Assembly: GCA_030533085.1 (NCBI GenBank)
Contig: JAUNJZ010000017.1
Span: forward strand, 1-54,680
Length of the DNA stretch: 54,680 bases
Reading direction: 5' to 3'
From: Synergistaceae bacterium
GTDB taxonomy: Bacteria > Synergistota > Synergistia > Synergistales > Synergistaceae
This document shows positions 41,424-50,289 of this stretch, one piece after another (the stretch's first letter is position 1; every line of letters begins with the position of its first letter). The notes beneath the pieces are model-generated. The model was not told the DNA's origin. It searched no databases and saw only the letters and a list, made by a program, of their open reading frames with translations. The translations under genes were made by a program, and so were the position numbers.

Positions 41424-44261
41424 TTATGATTTCTTCGTTCTTTCTGTAGCGGCTTTCATTTCAAAATAATCCAGACGTTCAAACATATCACACCCAAGAT
41501 CCCAACGCTCTTGTTTAGTGGTGTCGCCGCGGTTCAAAGCGTCTATGGCTTTTTTTACCTTTTCTGGGGTTGCCGGCAAGGTGTAAATTCTTATGCCCGT
41601 CGCATCGTATATCGCATTAAGCACGGCGACATGTCCGCATGATTGATACGACTCTGAGCACCCTGTAGAATTTTGAGGTCCATATTCCCGAGGAGTTTCG
41701 TTAAAGATTACCTCCGCATTGTCCGGAATATCATTTATTGATGGGATCCCAGCTCCGGCCATAGTTCCATGTTTCTTCATATCGTCATAATTCTCCGTAA
41801 GCGCAAAGCCAACACAGTGTGACATACCGCCAAGCGCTTGTCCGGTTACAGCCAGCTTGTTTCCAACGATGCCGATATCGGAGACTATACGATAGCGTAA
41901 TACTTTCGTTTTGCCTGTCTTCATGTCGACCTCTACTTCACACAAATTCAGGATAAAATTCTGTCCGACACTGTCAAAACCATGCCCTGTATATTTATCT
42001 ATGCGTTCAACATCGGACGGCGATTCATACTTCCCAAAATACTTCGTCGGGATTCCTTCTTGAACCATTTCTAAATAGCTCCTGAAAGAACCGTCTGGTT
42101 TGCGCATTGCATCAATCAGTTTGTCCGCTGCAATTTTCGTAGCCCAACCTGCCATGTGGTGAGAACGACTGGAGGAGGCAGAACCGGTATTTGGGCATAA
42201 TCCAGTATCATTCTGTACAAGATGTATCTGGTCGGGGCGCAGGGTAAGTTCTCTGAGACACCTGTGCGTATGGGCAAGCGTACCGATATCCGCTCCCTGT
42301 CCCATCTCTTCCCAAGTGTTGTAATGCGTCACGCTGCCATCTTCGTTCAGCTCCAGAGCTACTTCAGCGCTGTCATGTGACTTGCCCACGTGATAACCGC
42401 CGAAACTTACTCCTACCCCATATTTTTTATCAGCGGTATTTTTACATTTTGCCTCTTCCTTCCACTGCCGATAATATGGACGCATCTGGTCCATCATTTC
42501 GCACATGGGATAATGCCTATAAGACATCGAGTTTGGTGAGAGATCTCCTTCCTTAGCCGCGTTAATATATCTGAATTCAAAAGGATCTATGCTTGCCTTT
42601 ATTGCCAGCATATCCATCAGGCTCTCACTTGCCATGTATGCCTGTGGAGAACCAAAAGCTCGGAAGGCGATACCAAAATTACCATTGCTGAAACACATCT
42701 GTGAGAGGCCTCGGATGTTTGGAACATTGTACGGATATCCCAGGAAGCGAACGGTTTTCGTCGTAAGGGTTGTGGACGCGTCGCTATAGGCTCCGTGGTC
42801 AATACCCATGTGGAATTCTAAAGCTGTAATCTTGCCATTCTCATCGCAGGCCAAGCGCGCATTGGTATATGACGCGGAGCGTTTGCCTGTGTAGTGCTGA
42901 TGTTCAGGATATGACAACGTAAGCGACACAGGTTTATCAGTTGCCATTGCACACACTGCAACCAGGGCGGGCATCTGAGCCGACATCGTATAACCAAAAC
43001 TACCGCCTACTGTGTTCTGTATCAGACGAACCTTTCCCTTTGGCAAACCGACGGCATCCGCCAGCGCAGCAATATTGCCGTAGAGATTTTGGCTTTTACA
43101 GTGGATCATCATCACGCCGTCCTCGCCCCAATATGCCTGCGCGGTGTCCGGCTCTATCGGCAAATGCGGCTGACGTGTAGTTGAGAAGCTGCCATCAACA
43201 GAATATCGGGATGTTTTGAATATTTCCCTGGTGTCATCACCCTTAAACAGCGGCTGCTCAATATATACATTCGGCGATTGCTCATGAACCCTGATGGCGT
43301 CTTTTGCGGCTGCCTCCATAAAAGTAAGATACGCCGGCAGTTCTTCATAAACGACATTCACCTTTTCAGCCGCCTCACGCGCTTGTTTTCTCGTGTGAGC
43401 CGCAACAACTGCAACTACATCGCCATAACGAAATATTTTTTTATCACATATAATGGGATGATCCAGCCCGTCGCTGTAATAATGAGGACTTCCGAGCGGC
43501 GGTATTATGCGTAAAACGTTTGTGCCTTTAACGTCCGCTGCGGTTATTATTTTTTCAACTCCAGGCATTCTCTCAGCTTCGTTGCAATCAATCTTCACTA
43601 TTTTGGCATGATGGACTTTAGCTTGTACTATTGCCAAATGCCAGACGTCGTCTGACATCTGAGCGGCAAAGTCTTCACCATAGTCACATACACCAAGCAC
43701 CTTAGCCAAGGATCCGGGACGAGGGTAACTGGTACCGTAGATCTCAGTTCCTGCCTCGTAGTGATAAGTAACATCAGACATCACTGCCTCGCCCCGCATT
43801 ACTGTTGCAGCTGCCATCACAGCATCTACGATCGGTTTATAACCTGTGCAGCGACAGAGATTACGGTGCTTATTGAACCAGTCGCGTACTTCCTGGCGTG
43901 TCGGACTCGGATTAACTTGCAGCAAGGCCTTCGCCGACATTAAGAAACCCGGGGTACAAAAACCGCACTGTACCGCTCCGTACGTAATAAAGGCCTGCTG
44001 TAGCGGGTGCAGCGCCTCTGAAGTTCCTAATCCTTCCAGCGTTTCAATTGAAGAATATTCCTTTATATCTTTAGCTCTTTTTATGCAAGAACGAACGACA
44101 TCTCCATCTATCAATATTGAGCATGAGCCGCACTGTCCAGAGTCGCAGCCTATCTTCACGCTTCTGAGACCTAATCTGCGTAAGAGGTCGGCTAAGGATT
44201 CTTTTTCTTCAAAGGTAACAGTTTTTGTAGTTCCGTTAATTATAAAATTTCTTTTTATCAT
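41424..44261 (-). CDS. Mop-like molybdenum oxidoreductase (fused 2x[2Fe-2S] and Mo domains)
   Basis: About 945 residues, with the architecture of Desulfovibrio gigas aldehyde oxidoreductase (Mop, about 907). Clusters: C39, C44, C47 and C59, then VQCGFCTPG and HRNLCRCTGYKP. The Mo part starts YPRPGSLAKVLGVCDYG and contains VGGSFGY and EMGQGADIG. There is no FAD domain, so electrons would leave to ferredoxin or flavodoxin. Where Mop has SGVGE around its catalytic Glu, this protein reads TGCSE: the Glu aligns but a Gly is replaced by Ser. An aldehyde or a heterocycle could be the substrate; the adjacent alcohol dehydrogenase favours an aldehyde. The start is the ATG at 44261 (GGAGG is 13 nt away), matching the Mop N-terminus; the longer frame would overlap prpF. 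Confidence 0.88.
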   Translation of the reverse strand: MIKRNFIINGTTKTVTFEEKESLADLLRRLGLRSVKIGCDSGQCGSCSILIDGDVVRSCIKRAKDIKEYSSIETLEGLGTSEALHPLQQAFITYGAVQCGFCTPGFLMSAKALLQVNPSPTRQEVRDWFNKHRNLCRCTGYKPIVDAVMAAATVMRGEAVMSDVTYHYEAGTEIYGTSYPRPGSLAKVLGVCDYGEDFAAQMSDDVWHLAIVQAKVHHAKIVKIDCNEAERMPGVEKIITAADVKGTNVLRIIPPLGSPHYYSDGLDHPIICDKKIFRYGDVVAVVAAHTRKQAREAAEKVNVVYEELPAYLTFMEAAAKDAIRVHEQSPNVYIEQPLFKGDDTREIFKTSRYSVDGSFSTTRQPHLPIEPDTAQAYWGEDGVMMIHCKSQNLYGNIAALADAVGLPKGKVRLIQNTVGGSFGYTMSAQMPALVAVCAMATDKPVSLTLSYPEHQHYTGKRSASYTNARLACDENGKITALEFHMGIDHGAYSDASTTLTTKTVRFLGYPYNVPNIRGLSQMCFSNGNFGIAFRAFGSPQAYMASESLMDMLAIKASIDPFEFRYINAAKEGDLSPNSMSYRHYPMCEMMDQMRPYYRQWKEEAKCKNTADKKYGVGVSFGGYHVGKSHDSAEVALELNEDGSVTHYNTWEEMGQGADIGTLAHTHRCLRELTLRPDQIHLVQNDTGLCPNTGSASSSRSHHMAGWATKIAADKLIDAMRKPDGSFRSYLEMVQEGIPTKYFGKYESPSDVERIDKYTGHGFDSVGQNFILNLCEVEVDMKTGKTKVLRYRIVSDIGIVGNKLAVTGQALGGMSHCVGFALTENYDDMKKHGTMAGAGIPSINDIPDNAEVIFNETPREYGPQNSTGCSESYQSCGHVAVLNAIYDATGIRIYTLPATPEKVKKAIDALNRGDTTKQERWDLGCDMFERLDYFEMKAATERTKKS

Positions 44262-44290
44262 GTCAGTGAGCAAGCCTCCTTTACACAGCG

Positions 44291-45442
44291 CTATTCTCTT
44301 ACATAGACAAAGCCGTCCATTAACCTTCTTGCAGTGCGGCCTATCATGGCGCAACTAACGTCAACGCCGTCCGGAGTAGAATCTACCTCTGCCTCTACCT
44401 CCATGATTCCAAATGGATGCCCTATCTTCAGTTTTTTACACACATCATTGCCGCCAGTAACTATTTTATTGACAAGCGTGCCTTTAGTATTAGCAGCTAC
44501 TATCGTACAAACCGCTCCGGTTCCCATGTAGGCTTGAATCATGCGTCCCATCGAGAAAAGTCTTCCTACAATATCGATGTCTTCTTTCCGTATCACTTTT
44601 CCATCAGGGGTAACATAACTGACCGGTTCTGTATATATACCTATCTTAGGCAGCGTCTGGCTGTTTTTTGCCGCATCTTCAAGATCTTTCGCAAGTCCTA
44701 TCGTAATTGCTGCCGTGACGCGTATTACCTCAAGCAAACGTGTTATCTCTTTATAATCTGATCTGGCCTCGAATTCATAAGGCGATTCTGTTCCTTTCAA
44801 TCCGAATTGCGACGCATGGACGAATACAACCGGATTGGCTGCGTCAACAAAAGAATATTCATATATTTTGCCTTCAATCTCTATAGTGTTAACGGGACTC
44901 CCGCTAGGCAAGGTTTTCCCTGATACGGCCCCCTGGGGTCGGTTGAATTCGAGCAATATTTTTGCACCCGTACCAGGGACCCCGTCAATGGAGAAATCTC
45001 CCTCTGTTACCGCTTTGCCATTCTTTACCGGGACACGCGCGTTTATTATCTTTTTAGTGTTTACGTTATATATCCTGACCCTAGTGACCGGCTCAACAGC
45101 TTTAACCAATCCCTCGTCTATCGCAAAAGGGCCTACAGCTGAGGAAATGTTGCCGCAGTTCATCGTCTTTCCGACTATTGGGTGATCAACGCTGACTTGC
45201 CCGAAAAAGTAATCGACGTCAGCGTCATCTCTTTCGCTTTTTTTAATTACCGCGACCTTGCTGGTAGATGTTGTGGCTCCGCCCAGTCCATCAATCTGGC
45301 GAAGGTCGGGGCTGCCAAAGGCACTTAGGATTATTCTATCCCGCTGCGCTTCGTCTTTTGGCAGATCCTCGTCGTGGAAGAAAAGGGCTCGACTGGTTCC
45401 GCCTCTCATAATTACGCATGGTATTTTTGTATTCGGCTTCAT
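44291..45442 (-). CDS. prpF: PrpF-family isomerase (2-methylaconitate / 3-methylitaconate isomerase-like)
   Basis: 383 residues of the diaminopimelate-epimerase fold, PrpF branch. IMRGGTSRALFF and GLGGATTSTSKVAVI are the substrate-anion loops; MNCGNISSAVGPFA is the third. Ser17, Lys62 and Cys96 fall at the same residue numbers as those discussed for the 380-residue 3-methylitaconate delta-isomerase of Eubacterium barkeri (from memory). PrpF and relatives shift double bonds in branched unsaturated di- and tricarboxylates by a single lysine base. Its ATG overlaps the alcohol dehydrogenase stop (ATGA), with GGAGG 10 nt upstream. The exact substrate cannot be told apart from 4-oxalomesaconate or aconitate types by eye. 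Confidence 0.9.
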   Translation of the reverse strand: MKPNTKIPCVIMRGGTSRALFFHDEDLPKDEAQRDRIILSAFGSPDLRQIDGLGGATTSTSKVAVIKKSERDDADVDYFFGQVSVDHPIVGKTMNCGNISSAVGPFAIDEGLVKAVEPVTRVRIYNVNTKKIINARVPVKNGKAVTEGDFSIDGVPGTGAKILLEFNRPQGAVSGKTLPSGSPVNTIEIEGKIYEYSFVDAANPVVFVHASQFGLKGTESPYEFEARSDYKEITRLLEVIRVTAAITIGLAKDLEDAAKNSQTLPKIGIYTEPVSYVTPDGKVIRKEDIDIVGRLFSMGRMIQAYMGTGAVCTIVAANTKGTLVNKIVTGGNDVCKKLKIGHPFGIMEVEAEVDSTPDGVDVSCAMIGRTARRLMDGFVYVRE

Positions 45443-46617
45443 TTACAGCAATCCTCCAAAATCGTCATATAATCTTTGAGAGTCATCTTAACTGGGTTTC
45501 TATAGTGATAAAACTTTCTATATTGCTCGTAGCTGTCCTGAGCTATTGTTTCCAGATCTTCCCGGGATGGGTTAAAATCAGACATTTTCATTGTTATCCC
45601 AACGTCGCTGATAAGTTTTTTCAATCCTTCAACAACAACTTCCCCTATGTCAGCAATACGTGCGCCACGTGTGTCCAGATCCATAGCGTCCGCAATGCTG
45701 CGGTATTTTTCCATTTGCGCCGGAAAGTTAAACTTTGCCACGGAGGGCATTACCATTGCAATGGACATGCCGTGGTTAACGTGAAAGTGCGGCCCGACAT
45801 GCCGGCCGATACAGTGCATATTGCCACATCCCGTATTGTTAAATGCCAAGCCGCCCATTGCGCTTCCGGTGATGAGATCCAGCGCGGCCTGCCGGTTTTC
45901 GCTGTTGCCGTAAACCGCCCTCAGATTACGGCTTATCAACCTTATCCCCGAAAGAGAAAGCGCCTCTGTAATAGGGTTTGCTTTCAGAGCTATGTAAGAT
46001 TCAAAGCTATGGCTGAGTGCATCAATGCCGCAACAGGCAATCAATCCGCGAGGGCAACTTGCAATACTGTTTCCATCAAGAAACGTGACACTTGCCGCAC
46101 CAAATACACGATGCCCTACAGTAAACTTGACATTCCTTTCCTCGTCATGCAGGACCGCCATATTCGTGACTTCTGACGATGTACCAGCAGTAGTTGGGAT
46201 TGTGAAAAGCGTTACCGGCGGTGTTGAATATTTTTCGTATCCTGCCCACTCGGGGCCCTTGCCGCCGTTTGCAGCAAGAACACCGGCAAGTTTACATATA
46301 TCTATAACGCTACCGCCGCCTATAGCTACAATCAAATTACAGTTGTTTTTTTTAATAATTTCGCAAACCTCATCGACATTACGGAGCGGAGCCTCTTCTT
46401 CCGCTTCTTTCCATTCTGTGTAGGGAAATTTTCCCTCCTCGATATAACGGATGCAATTTGCATAAAATTCTGTCTTGCTGACATTTGAATCTGTGACGAC
46501 AAGTATTTTTTTACATCCGTATGCCTTTATTTCGTCTGGAAGCTGCTCTATGCAGTTTGTCCCGACGACTACCCTCGTATGAGTCTCGTAACTAGTGTTT
46601 CTCTGATGATAGAACAT
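45439..46617 (-). CDS. Iron-containing alcohol dehydrogenase
   Basis: 392 residues of the group III (Fe-ADH) family. The nucleotide site is IGGGSVIDICK, followed by PTTAGTSSEVT. Metal ligands are in GIDALSHSFESY (Asp and His), NMHCIGRH and HFHVNHG (His). It oxidises an alcohol or reduces an aldehyde with NAD(P)H. Encoded between the TRAP transporter and the PrpF/Mop genes, it could produce the aldehyde that the Mop-like enzyme oxidises, giving an alcohol-to-acid pair (inference). GGGAGT precedes the ATG. Confidence 0.92.
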   Translation of the reverse strand: MFYHQRNTSYETHTRVVVGTNCIEQLPDEIKAYGCKKILVVTDSNVSKTEFYANCIRYIEEGKFPYTEWKEAEEEAPLRNVDEVCEIIKKNNCNLIVAIGGGSVIDICKLAGVLAANGGKGPEWAGYEKYSTPPVTLFTIPTTAGTSSEVTNMAVLHDEERNVKFTVGHRVFGAASVTFLDGNSIASCPRGLIACCGIDALSHSFESYIALKANPITEALSLSGIRLISRNLRAVYGNSENRQAALDLITGSAMGGLAFNNTGCGNMHCIGRHVGPHFHVNHGMSIAMVMPSVAKFNFPAQMEKYRSIADAMDLDTRGARIADIGEVVVEGLKKLISDVGITMKMSDFNPSREDLETIAQDSYEQYRKFYHYRNPVKMTLKDYMTILEDCCK

Positions 46618-46654
46618 CTTTTTCTACTCCCTTCTCATTATCAGATTTAGCATG

Positions 46655-47938
46655 TTACATAAGAACGCTTGGCAGCCAAGTGACCATTGGCGCGGTAAGA
46701 CAAACTATCAGCAATCCTACCAGCATGACATAGAAAAACGGCATTATTCCTTTTATTACATCCGGAATCTCAACGTCAAAAATTCGTCCTGCTATATAGA
46801 GCGAAGCCGCCATGGGAGGCGTTACCATCCCGATAGCCAGATTGGCAACCGTCATAGCGCCAAAGAAAACAGGGTCTATTCCAAACTTCAAGGCTATAGG
46901 ATGAAGAATAGGAGCTAACATTACAATGGCTGAAGAGCCGTTCTCAATCATACCGGCAAAGATATATATAATGTTAACTACAAGCAGAAACTGCCACGGG
47001 GAGCTGAGGCTTTCTACCGCCATTGCCGCCAGCCGCTCCGGAATTTGTTCTCTGGTAAGCACAAAGCTGAGGCAGGATACGTTACCGATTATAATGATAA
47101 TAGTTGCCGCAGCGACGCCGCTCGTAAGTAAAATCCTTGGCAAATCTTTAATTTTTATGCTTCTGCTCCAGAACATACCGACCAGCAACGCATAAAAGAC
47201 AGCTGTTCCTCCAGCTTCAGTCGGCGTAAATATTCCCGAATATATCCCTCCCAATATTATCACCGGAGTTAACAATGCCGGAATTGATACAACAAAGTTT
47301 TTAACCAGATTGCTTAGCGAGAAAGGCAGGATAGTGCCGTAATTATGTTTTTTGCATATGTAAAACTCATACACCATCAGACAAAGGCCAAAAACAACTC
47401 CAGGCCAAACTCCCGCCAACAAAAGTTCTCCGACAGACGTGTTGGTAGTAACACCGTATACAACCATTGTAATGCTTGGTGGTATCAAAGAACCGAGAGG
47501 CCCGGCGGCGGCTACGGAACAGGCGCTGAATACCGGAGGATATCCGTCTTCTTTCATTCCTTTAGCCATGACTGACGATATCGCGGAAGTGGTTGCAGGC
47601 CCGGAACCGGAAACCGCTCCAAAAAACATACAGGCCAGTGTGGCAATGATCGCCATGGAACCTCGTACGGAACCGGCCAAAGATTTAGCGAGATTGACAA
47701 GTGCTTGAGATATCTTACCTTCATACATCAGATCTCCGGCTAATATAAATAGCGGTATTGCTATCAGCTCAAAGGAATTTATACCGTTAAACATGCGTTG
47801 AGCGAGTACTATCAGATAACGCAGGTTGTCCGTGTAAAAAAAGTACGCAACGGCAGTAAGTCCCAGCGAAAACGCTATCGGGAGTCCAACAAGCAAAAAC
47901 ACTACAAGGCAAAGAACCAAAAATACACCAATACTCAT
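46655..47938 (-). CDS. dctM: TRAP transporter large permease (DctM)
   Basis: 427 residues with about 12 helices. The DctM signature is present, e.g. LFILAGDLMYEGKISQALVNLA (in part), SGSGPATTSAISSVM and the GLIPPSIT-like GSLIPPSITMVVYG. It is the Na+-dependent transport subunit of the tripartite ATP-independent system. It is followed 37 nt later by the Fe-ADH gene and preceded 11 nt by DctQ. GAGGTGAG gives the ribosome-binding site. Confidence 0.95.
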   Translation of the reverse strand: MSIGVFLVLCLVVFLLVGLPIAFSLGLTAVAYFFYTDNLRYLIVLAQRMFNGINSFELIAIPLFILAGDLMYEGKISQALVNLAKSLAGSVRGSMAIIATLACMFFGAVSGSGPATTSAISSVMAKGMKEDGYPPVFSACSVAAAGPLGSLIPPSITMVVYGVTTNTSVGELLLAGVWPGVVFGLCLMVYEFYICKKHNYGTILPFSLSNLVKNFVVSIPALLTPVIILGGIYSGIFTPTEAGGTAVFYALLVGMFWSRSIKIKDLPRILLTSGVAAATIIIIIGNVSCLSFVLTREQIPERLAAMAVESLSSPWQFLLVVNIIYIFAGMIENGSSAIVMLAPILHPIALKFGIDPVFFGAMTVANLAIGMVTPPMAASLYIAGRIFDVEIPDVIKGIMPFFYVMLVGLLIVCLTAPMVTWLPSVLM

Positions 47939-47949
47939 TTATACTCACC

Positions 47950-48435
47950 TCAAGCCCTTTTTAAGAAAAATTTCATGGTGTTTGCCGTGTGCTCTAATTC
48001 AAAGAGAAACATTGACAAAAAACCTATTGGAAGAATTATGTAAACGTATAATATTGGAATTCTGACAGTCAGGCAGGATGTTCCAATACTGTTCAGACAA
48101 AAAAGCACTGTCTGTTTGAAGATAACGGCGAGAAAGAATAGCGCTAAAATTTGGGCGAAGAGTTTAATAATGTTTTTCAACATAGGCTTACTGGCAAGCA
48201 AATAAGGCATTATGTCAACAGCCAGCTGTTGTCTGTCATGCATAGCTTTGGAGCTCGCCACCATCGTAAGCCAGACAAAATTATATCTGCAAAACTCTTC
48301 TGTCCATGCGGCAGGGACATGAAACAGGAACCTGTTAAGTATTTGAAAACCTATTAGCAGGCACATGCTGCCCATCAACAACCATGTAAGCAGGCTTATT
48401 ACTTTATACCACTTTTCAAGAACACGCCAAACCAT
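47950..48435 (-). CDS. dctQ: TRAP transporter small permease (DctQ)
   Basis: 161 residues with four TM helices and the DctQ motif VPAAWTEEFCRYNFVWLTMVASSKA (in part AWTEEFCRYNFVWL). It stabilises the large permease in the inner membrane. The gene lies between dctP and dctM; AAGGAG is 9 nt before the ATG. The 131-nt gap from dctP contains a strong hairpin that may let dctP accumulate more transcript than the permease genes. Confidence 0.93.
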   Translation of the reverse strand: MVWRVLEKWYKVISLLTWLLMGSMCLLIGFQILNRFLFHVPAAWTEEFCRYNFVWLTMVASSKAMHDRQQLAVDIMPYLLASKPMLKNIIKLFAQILALFFLAVIFKQTVLFCLNSIGTSCLTVRIPILYVYIILPIGFLSMFLFELEHTANTMKFFLKRA

Positions 48436-48516
48436 ATACGCCAGCTCCTTTTACATTATTTTTGTTGACGTTTTATCAGAATTATTCAGTTGTCAAGTTC
48501 AACGGTAAATTGGGAG

Positions 48517-48553
48517 GAGTGTCTCTGCATGAAGATATTACGCAGAGACACTC
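48517..48553 (-). other. Intercistronic hairpin between dctP and dctQ
   Basis: GAGTGTCTCTGC (48517-48528) and GCAGAGACACTC (48542-48553) form a perfect 12-bp stem with a 13-nt loop, 14 nt after the dctP stop codon on the minus strand. No T-run follows, so it is more likely an mRNA 3'-end protector or partial attenuator than a full terminator. Confidence 0.65.
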
Positions 48554-48566
48554 ACGTTATTAATAT

Positions 48567-49562
48567 TTATTTCTGTTTCTGTATCCTGTTGAAAATTTCC
48601 ATAACTCCGGCAAACTGCGGATCTTCATATACGGGCTTGCAGACATCTCTCCACTGCTGAAGCTCTTCTTCGCTAAGCTCTATAACTTCACCGCCACCCT
48701 TTACGAATCCGTCATAAGACGTTTGGGTATCTTTTACATGGTAGGCTCTTTCCGCTTTCGTCGCGTCACGCGCGGCACGCGTAACGATATCCTGCTGTTC
48801 CGGCGTAAGCGATTTCCATAGCTGCATGCTCATGATAAACGGCTGTGTGTTGAAGTTCATATTGATCTTTGTAAAATATTTACCAACTTCAAACATCTTG
48901 GAGGTATAGACATTGTTTATCGTCTGAGTTTGTGCGTCAACCGTTCCAAGTTGCAAAGCAGAATATACCTCGCCAAATGACATTGGCGTTGTGACCGCTC
49001 CGAATGCTTTACTCAATGCCGCATAGCTGGGACCTTCCTGAATCCTGAGTTTTTTCCCTTTAATATCAGCAGGCGTGCGTATCGGCATTCTTGAATGTAT
49101 TTCCGCAAGTCCGTTTCTCCAGAACGCCAGCACCTTAATTCCCTTGGATTCCACAGAAGCCCTTAGCTCGTCACCGATCGGTCCGTCAAGGACTTTATCA
49201 GCATGATCCCAATTGCTAAAACAATATGGCATTGTCAGAACACCAAATTTGGGCGAGTATGCTTCAAGGATGATTGAAAAAACTGCCGCAAAATCCATCG
49301 TTCCCATAGAACAACTCTCTGCCAAAGCGGATGCCTTGCCCATAGTTCCATTAGGGAAAATAGTGACTTCCATTTCTCCTTTGGAGTATTCCTTGAGCAA
49401 TTTGGCAAACTCCGTCGCGCCAACGTGATAAGGATGTATTTCCGGCTGCTCATGAGCTAGTTGAAGTTTCATTACCGCATAAGCCGGATCCGTCACATAT
49501 CCCGCAATCGTAAAACATAAAACACAGCAAAGCGTAAAAAATATTTTTGTAACTCTTGTCAT
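48567..49562 (-). CDS. dctP: TRAP transporter solute-binding protein (DctP)
   Basis: 331 residues with a signal peptide (cleavage after DPAYA) and the DctP fold: LAHEQPEIHPYHVGATEFAKLLKEYSKGEMEVTIFPNG (in part), the conserved Arg region GKKLRIQEGPSYAALSKAFGA, where R usually binds the substrate carboxylate, and TVDAQTQTINNVYTSKMFEV. It captures a carboxylate in the periplasm. It is first in the operon and sits right behind a consensus promoter. GGAGGGGG supplies the ribosome-binding site. The specific ligand is unknown. Confidence 0.95.
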   Translation of the reverse strand: MTRVTKIFFTLCCVLCFTIAGYVTDPAYAVMKLQLAHEQPEIHPYHVGATEFAKLLKEYSKGEMEVTIFPNGTMGKASALAESCSMGTMDFAAVFSIILEAYSPKFGVLTMPYCFSNWDHADKVLDGPIGDELRASVESKGIKVLAFWRNGLAEIHSRMPIRTPADIKGKKLRIQEGPSYAALSKAFGAVTTPMSFGEVYSALQLGTVDAQTQTINNVYTSKMFEVGKYFTKINMNFNTQPFIMSMQLWKSLTPEQQDIVTRAARDATKAERAYHVKDTQTSYDGFVKGGGEVIELSEEELQQWRDVCKPVYEDPQFAGVMEIFNRIQKQK

Positions 49563-50289
49563 TTTTTTTATCCCCCTCCTGAGATATAGAGCCTATCTTT
49601 CCATAGAACAACTTTTCAACCTGACCGGCCGCACCGCCAAACGATTCGTCATTTCTCTTTTTCAATCACCCCTATTTCTCACAATGCGGAATAAATTTCG
49701 TATTATGATAATAAAAATATTAGCATTATTATATCAGGTTGTCAACACTCAGCATCTTTATTACTGTTCTGCGATGATGTCACTACATAAGTGTTCTGAA
49801 ATAATGCCATTATGAAACAAGATATGATAATGATGAAAGAAAGGAATTTAAAGACTTTGAGACTTTTCATCTGGATATTGACAGAGTTTTGACGCTTTGG
49901 AGAGCATTGGACTTCAGCATGAGCAATGTATTTCGAGGCTTTTGGTTCCCATATTTTTGCAGGCATTTCGAGTTTTTTGAGTATCATGTCCCACTTTCAA
50001 CGATAATGGATATCTGAACGCTGTCGCTAAGGAATATTAAGTTTGTATTCATGACGCAGCAAGAGTAAGATAAGCGTACGGAAAAGGGAAAAGCAGCGAA
50101 CACAGTATGCAAGCAACCTGACCGTTGGACAGCGGCATGTGCCGCAGAACTGTCAGCCCCAACAATGCTTCCTGAAAATAAAATACTTTGAGACTTGTAC
50201 AGCGAGAGCCTTTCAGGTGCGTTTGATGAGGAGGTCCCTTTGGATGCAGAATCGCTGATTTTATTTTGTATATTCAGATTTACCGCGCT
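49563..50289. other. 727-bp interval upstream of the TRAP operon
   Basis: It contains the TRAP promoter (49717-49745) and, otherwise, nothing convincing. An 81-codon minus-strand frame (49742-49987) with one hydrophobic stretch overlaps that promoter and has no homology I recognise. The stretch from 49990 to 50280 shows no gene, repeat or RNA that I can name. It may be decayed DNA at the island boundary. Confidence 0.4.
49717..49745 (-). promoter_or_regulatory. Consensus promoter of the TRAP-ADH-PrpF-Mop-MmgE operon
   Basis: Minus strand TTGACA (49745-49740), 17-bp spacer, TAATAT (49722-49717). About 15-30 bp downstream of the -10 is GCGGAATAAATTTCGT (plus strand 49686-49701), an imperfect palindrome of the GGAAAT-ATTTCC kind bound by some IclR proteins. 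That operator reading is speculative. Confidence 0.75.

Noticed and set aside
41424-44354. Longest Mop-like frame starting at 44354
   Set aside because: The extra 31 residues overlap prpF, are cysteine-rich and unlike the Mop N-terminus, which begins at the ATG at 44261.
40011-49562. Complete nicotinate fermentation cluster
   Set aside because: No 6-hydroxynicotinate reductase, enamidase, hydroxymethylglutarate dehydratase, methyleneglutarate mutase or dimethylmaleate hydratase is present.
49742-49987. 81-codon minus-strand frame with a hydrophobic segment
   Set aside because: It overlaps the -35 of the TRAP promoter, lacks a recognisable family and could be chance.
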